Of a stretch of DNA of 64,000 bases, positions 60,910 to 64,000 are shown piece after piece. Numbering within the stretch: position 1 is the first letter of the stretch; the number at the start of each line of letters is the position of its first letter. Origin of the DNA: Devosia sp. (lineage in GTDB: Bacteria > Pseudomonadota > Alphaproteobacteria > Rhizobiales > Devosiaceae); contig NZ_JAFKHE010000023.1 of the NCBI RefSeq assembly GCF_017307495.1, forward strand, positions 1 to 64,000, given 5' to 3'. Both the position numbers and the translations under genes were made by a program. The notes below the pieces were generated by a model that did not search any database, was not told where the DNA came from, and saw only the letters and a list, made by a program, of their open reading frames with translations.

Positions 60910-62142
60910 ATGAAGTCCCAATCATGGAAGGCAATGGCGACCGCTGCGCTCGCCATTGGCGCCCTGGGAGCAATTGCTCCCGTGCAGGCGCAGACCCGCG
61001 TCGACTTTACCGTCGCGGAGTATAGCTCGAAGACCGGTCCCTACTACGAGGAGGTTGCCTCTGCCTTCGAGAAGGAAAATCCGGGCATCGACATCAATAT
61101 CCAGGTCGTCCCCTGGGACACCCTGTTGCAGCGCCTGACCACCGACATTGCCGGCGGCACCGCCCCGGACATCTCGATCATCGGCACCCGCTGGCTGCTC
61201 GACTTTGCCGCGCAGGGCGTGGCCGAGCCGGTGGACGGCTACCTGACACCCGAGTTCAAGTCGACGTTCATCGACACCTTCATGGCTCCCTCGGTCATCG
61301 ACGGCAAGATCATGGGCCTGCCCGTGGCGGCCTCGGCCCGCGCCATGATGGTCAACATGGACCTGTTCGAGAAGGCCGGCGCCACGCCGCCGACGAACTG
61401 GGACGAGTTCTATGCGGCTGCCAAGAAGCTCGCCGCCCTTCCCGATACCTTCGCCTTCGGCTTGCAGGGCAAGGAAATCGAGACCGACGCCTACTACTAC
61501 TATTCGCTGTGGACGCACGGCGGCGACATCCTCAAGGCGGACGGCACCAGCGGGCTCGATACGCCCGAGGCGCTCGAGGCCGCCAAGCTCTACAAGACGA
61601 TGATCGACGAGGGTCTGACCCAGCCGTCGCCGACCAACTACAACCGCGAGGAAGTGTTCAACCTGTTCAAGCAGGGCAAGGTCGGCATGATCTTCACCTT
61701 CCCCATGCTGATCCCGCAGATCAAGGCCGAGGCCCCCGACCTCAAGTACAAGATCCTGCCCTTCCCCGAAGGCAAGGCCAAGGCCACGTATGGCGTGACC
61801 GACACGCTGATGATGTTCGCCGATTCCGACGTCAAGGAAGCGGCGTGGAAGTTCATCGAGTTCGCCTACAAGGACGAATGGCGCACCAAGTTCGACCATG
61901 GCGAGGGCTTCCTGCCGGTCACCAAGGGCGTTGCGGCTGAAGACTACTACACGACCGATCCGGATATCTCGGGCTTCGCGGCGGGGCTGCCCTACGCCAA
62001 GTTCGCTCCGACCATCGAGTACTGGGAAGAGATCGCCGACACGACGGTTCGCACCATGCAGCAGATCTACCTCGGCCAGGTTACGCCCGAGGATGGCCTG
62101 AAGGCGGCTGCGGCAGAGATCAACGCGATCCGCGCCAAGTAA
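60910..62142 (+). CDS. Sugar ABC transporter solute-binding protein
   Basis: A 410-residue periplasmic protein of the family-1 carbohydrate type. Signal peptide 1-28 ends VQAQT. The mature part starts VDFTVAEYSSKTGPYYEEVASAF and has the family's PDISIIGTRWLLDFAAQG and YGVTDTLMMFADS segments. The ATG at 60910 begins the signal peptide; a GGAG lies about eleven bases before it. It is followed by a terminator-like attenuator and two permease genes. The sugar is not known. Confidence 0.92.
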   Translation: MKSQSWKAMATAALAIGALGAIAPVQAQTRVDFTVAEYSSKTGPYYEEVASAFEKENPGIDINIQVVPWDTLLQRLTTDIAGGTAPDISIIGTRWLLDFAAQGVAEPVDGYLTPEFKSTFIDTFMAPSVIDGKIMGLPVAASARAMMVNMDLFEKAGATPPTNWDEFYAAAKKLAALPDTFAFGLQGKEIETDAYYYYSLWTHGGDILKADGTSGLDTPEALEAAKLYKTMIDEGLTQPSPTNYNREEVFNLFKQGKVGMIFTFPMLIPQIKAEAPDLKYKILPFPEGKAKATYGVTDTLMMFADSDVKEAAWKFIEFAYKDEWRTKFDHGEGFLPVTKGVAAEDYYTTDPDISGFAAGLPYAKFAPTIEYWEEIADTTVRTMQQIYLGQVTPEDGLKAAAAEINAIRAK

Positions 62143-62157
62143 GACGACTTTGAAAGC

Positions 62158-62193
62158 AGCGGAGGTGGCGTGAGCTGCCTCCGCTCCCTTTTT
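62158..62193 (+). terminator. Attenuating terminator between binding-protein and permease genes
   Basis: AGCGGAGG (62158-62165) pairs perfectly with CCTCCGCT (62178-62185) and is followed by CCC and five T. Partial termination here would keep binding-protein mRNA in excess over the permeases. Confidence 0.75.
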
Positions 62194-62198
62194 CGGGC

Positions 62199-63140
62199 GT
62201 GCAGCCCAAACTCCTGGTCCGTTTTATGCGAGCTGCCCTCCGAGCAACGCCCTTCCTGATGATCCTGCCCAGCCTGCTGCTGGCCATGTTCATCATCGGC
62301 TACCCAATCATCGACCTGGCCTGGACGTCATTGCAGCAGGTCAGTCGTTTCGGCCAGCTGCGCGGGTTCAATGGCTTCGACAACTTCGCCGAAGTATTCG
62401 GCGACCCGCTGTTCTACGACTCGCTGTGGCGCACCTTGATCTGGACAGTCGCCGTCGTCGGCGGTGCGCTGCTGATCTCGCTGCCAGTGGCGATGATGCT
62501 CAACGACGAGTTTTTCGGCCGTGGCGTGGCGCGGGTCATCATCATGCTGCCATGGGCCATTTCGCTGACCATGACGGCCGTGGTCTGGCGCTGGGGTCTC
62601 AACGGTCGCGCTGGCTTGCTCAACGCATCGCTGATGGATCTCGGGATCATCGCCGAGCCCATCGAATGGCTGGCGACCGCCCCTCTTGCCTTCACCGCCG
62701 AGATCCTCATCGGCATCCTCGTCTCGGTTCCGTTCACGACCACCATCTTCCTGGGCGGCCTGTCGTCGCTGCCGCAGGATGCCTACGAGGCTGCCATGGT
62801 GGACGGCGCGGGCTGGTGGGGGAGGTTCCGCTACATCACGCTGCCGCTGATGAAGCCGTTCATCAACATCGCGATCGTGCTCAACGTCATCTACGTCTTC
62901 AACTCCCTCCCCATCATCTGGGTGATGACGGAGGGCGGCCCGGCCAACGGCACCGATATCCTGGTGACGTATCTCTACAAGCTCGCCTTCCGCTTCGGCC
63001 AGTTGGGCAAGGCTTCCGCCATATCGCTGATCATGTTCGGCGTGCTGTTCGCCTTCACCATCCTCTACGTCATCCTGGTGATGCGGGCGGAGAAGGAAGA
63101 GGGCGTCAAAGAAGAGGTCTCTGCAAGTGTCGAAGGTTAA
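62199..63140 (+). CDS. Sugar ABC transporter permease, MalF type
   Basis: A 313-residue permease with six spans ([21 protein letters not shown] first) and EAA loop [22 protein letters not shown]. The start is GTG at 62199; an ATG at 62226 is an alternative, and neither has a clear ribosome-binding site. It overlaps the next permease gene by 14 bases. It forms the channel with the downstream MalG-type protein. No ATPase is seen before the window ends. Confidence 0.92.
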   Translation: MQPKLLVRFMRAALRATPFLMILPSLLLAMFIIGYPIIDLAWTSLQQVSRFGQLRGFNGFDNFAEVFGDPLFYDSLWRTLIWTVAVVGGALLISLPVAMMLNDEFFGRGVARVIIMLPWAISLTMTAVVWRWGLNGRAGLLNASLMDLGIIAEPIEWLATAPLAFTAEILIGILVSVPFTTTIFLGGLSSLPQDAYEAAMVDGAGWWGRFRYITLPLMKPFINIAIVLNVIYVFNSLPIIWVMTEGGPANGTDILVTYLYKLAFRFGQLGKASAISLIMFGVLFAFTILYVILVMRAEKEEGVKEEVSASVEG

Positions 63141-63954
63141 GAAGACCATCGTCTACTGGCTGCTGCTGCTGCCGCTGGTGGTCGTCATCCTGTTCCCGTT
63201 CGGCGTGATGTTCGTCACCGCCGTGCGCCCGCGCGCCGAGCTCTTTGTCTATCCGCCGCGCTGGACCTTCAGCGAGTTCCGCTGGGACAACTTCGTCGAC
63301 ATGTGGGTCAAGACGAACTTCGGCGGCGCGCTGATCAACAGCCTCTACGTCAGCGTGGCGTCAACGGCCCTCGCGCTCGTGCTCAGCATTCCGGCTGCCT
63401 ATGCCCTGTCGCGCTATCGGTTCGGTGGCAAGGGCCTCTACCGCAACTTCCTGCTCGTGACCCAGATGATGTCGCCGATCGTGCTGGTCCTCGGCCTGTT
63501 CCGGCTGATGGTTCAGTTCGGGCTGGTCAACAACCTGAACTCGCTGGTGCTGACCTACGCAGCCTTCAACATGGCCTTCACCATCTGGATGCTGCAGAGC
63601 TACTTCAACACCATCCCGCGCGAGCTGGAGGAGGCTGCGTGGATGGATGGGGCGAACCATTTCGTCAGCATGACGCGCATCTTCCTGCCCCTTGCCGTGC
63701 CGGCAATGGTCGTTACCGGCCTGTTCACGTTCATCAACAGCTGGAACGAGTTCGTCCTGGCGCTCACGATGATCCGCAACCAGGATCAGTACACGCTGCC
63801 GGTGCAGATCTTCTCGCAGGTGGCCGGCCGCTACCAGGTCGAGTGGCACCACGTCATGGCGGGCACGGTGCTGGCCACGGTGCCGGTGGCGATCGTCTTT
63901 TCGTGGCTGCAGCGCTTCCTGATCAAGGGCATGGCGCTGGGCGCGGTGAAGTAA
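63127..63954 (+). CDS. Sugar ABC transporter permease, MalG type
   Basis: A 275-residue permease with six spans and EAA loop [20 protein letters not shown], followed by [13 protein letters not shown]. Start GTG at 63127 (reading [10 protein letters not shown]) overlaps the upstream gene by 14 bases. The C-terminus ([11 protein letters not shown]) is complete. An ATPase or further catabolic genes may follow beyond the window. Confidence 0.92.
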   Translation: MSKVKKTIVYWLLLLPLVVVILFPFGVMFVTAVRPRAELFVYPPRWTFSEFRWDNFVDMWVKTNFGGALINSLYVSVASTALALVLSIPAAYALSRYRFGGKGLYRNFLLVTQMMSPIVLVLGLFRLMVQFGLVNNLNSLVLTYAAFNMAFTIWMLQSYFNTIPRELEEAAWMDGANHFVSMTRIFLPLAVPAMVVTGLFTFINSWNEFVLALTMIRNQDQYTLPVQIFSQVAGRYQVEWHHVMAGTVLATVPVAIVFSWLQRFLIKGMALGAVK

Positions 63955-64000
63955 GGCCCGGCCCTCGGCCCCGGCCGGTCACGCGGCTGGAGTCGGAGAC

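Overview
The window is GC-rich, densely coded DNA of an alphaproteobacterium of the order Hyphomicrobiales (Rhizobiales), most like a Devosia-type genome. I infer this from gene content (an iol cluster with RpiR-type IolR and GGAA-N6-TTCC boxes, a riboswitch-controlled RibN-type riboflavin importer, a FeeM-type N-acyl amino acid synthase, a DUF1236 protein, many sugar and polyamine ABC transporters) and from RIME-like palindromic repeats between genes. The species is not proven.

Layout. 1-1354: the end of an AT-richer accessory segment (an orphan protein and a GNAT acetyltransferase). It stops at the 3' half of a tRNA-Thr(CGT) gene, a typical integrase attachment scar. 1564-13256: core-type genes: a DUF1236 protein, GntR and Rrf2 regulators, a phosphotransferase, a Kef-type antiporter, a zinc dehydrogenase, pterin dehydratase, a membrane GGDEF-EAL protein and a FeeM-like synthase. 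13451-19545: an L-arabinofuranoside locus (GH127 hydrolase, LacI regulator, two permeases, binding protein) with palindromic operators upstream of the binding-protein gene. 20056-23984: sulfate transporter sbp-cysTWA. 24126-26682: DMT exporter, purU and a HigBA toxin-antitoxin pair with twin operators. 26916-37731: myo-inositol catabolism: iolC-iolD-iolE-small membrane gene-iolB on the minus strand, divergent iolG and an SDR, iolR, and a second Gfo/Idh/MocA dehydrogenase. 37864-39148: riboflavin importer under an FMN riboswitch. 39421-43515: putrescine transporter potFGHI. 44077-45890: pseudouridine breakdown psuG-psuK. 45916-52090: two paralogous large FtsX-type permeases facing away from each other, with one ATPase. 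52188-56148: a MalT-like LuxR regulator followed by a small protein and a DUF4386 membrane protein, with three direct repeats at exact 23-bp spacing between regulator and targets. 56627-63954: a D-threonine-aldolase-like enzyme, an ornithine-cyclodeaminase-family protein and an SDR on the minus strand, divergent from a uronate-dehydrogenase-like enzyme and a sugar ABC transporter.

How it works together. Most of the window is modular uptake and breakdown of plant or soil compounds: arabinose-containing glycans, inositol, polyamines, pseudouridine and a further unidentified sugar or hydroxy-amino acid. Each module has its own transporter and often its own regulator. Two of the sugar ABC systems have no ATPase gene beside them, so they probably share an MsmX/UgpC-type ATPase encoded elsewhere. 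No CRISPR array, complete prophage or intact insertion sequence is visible.
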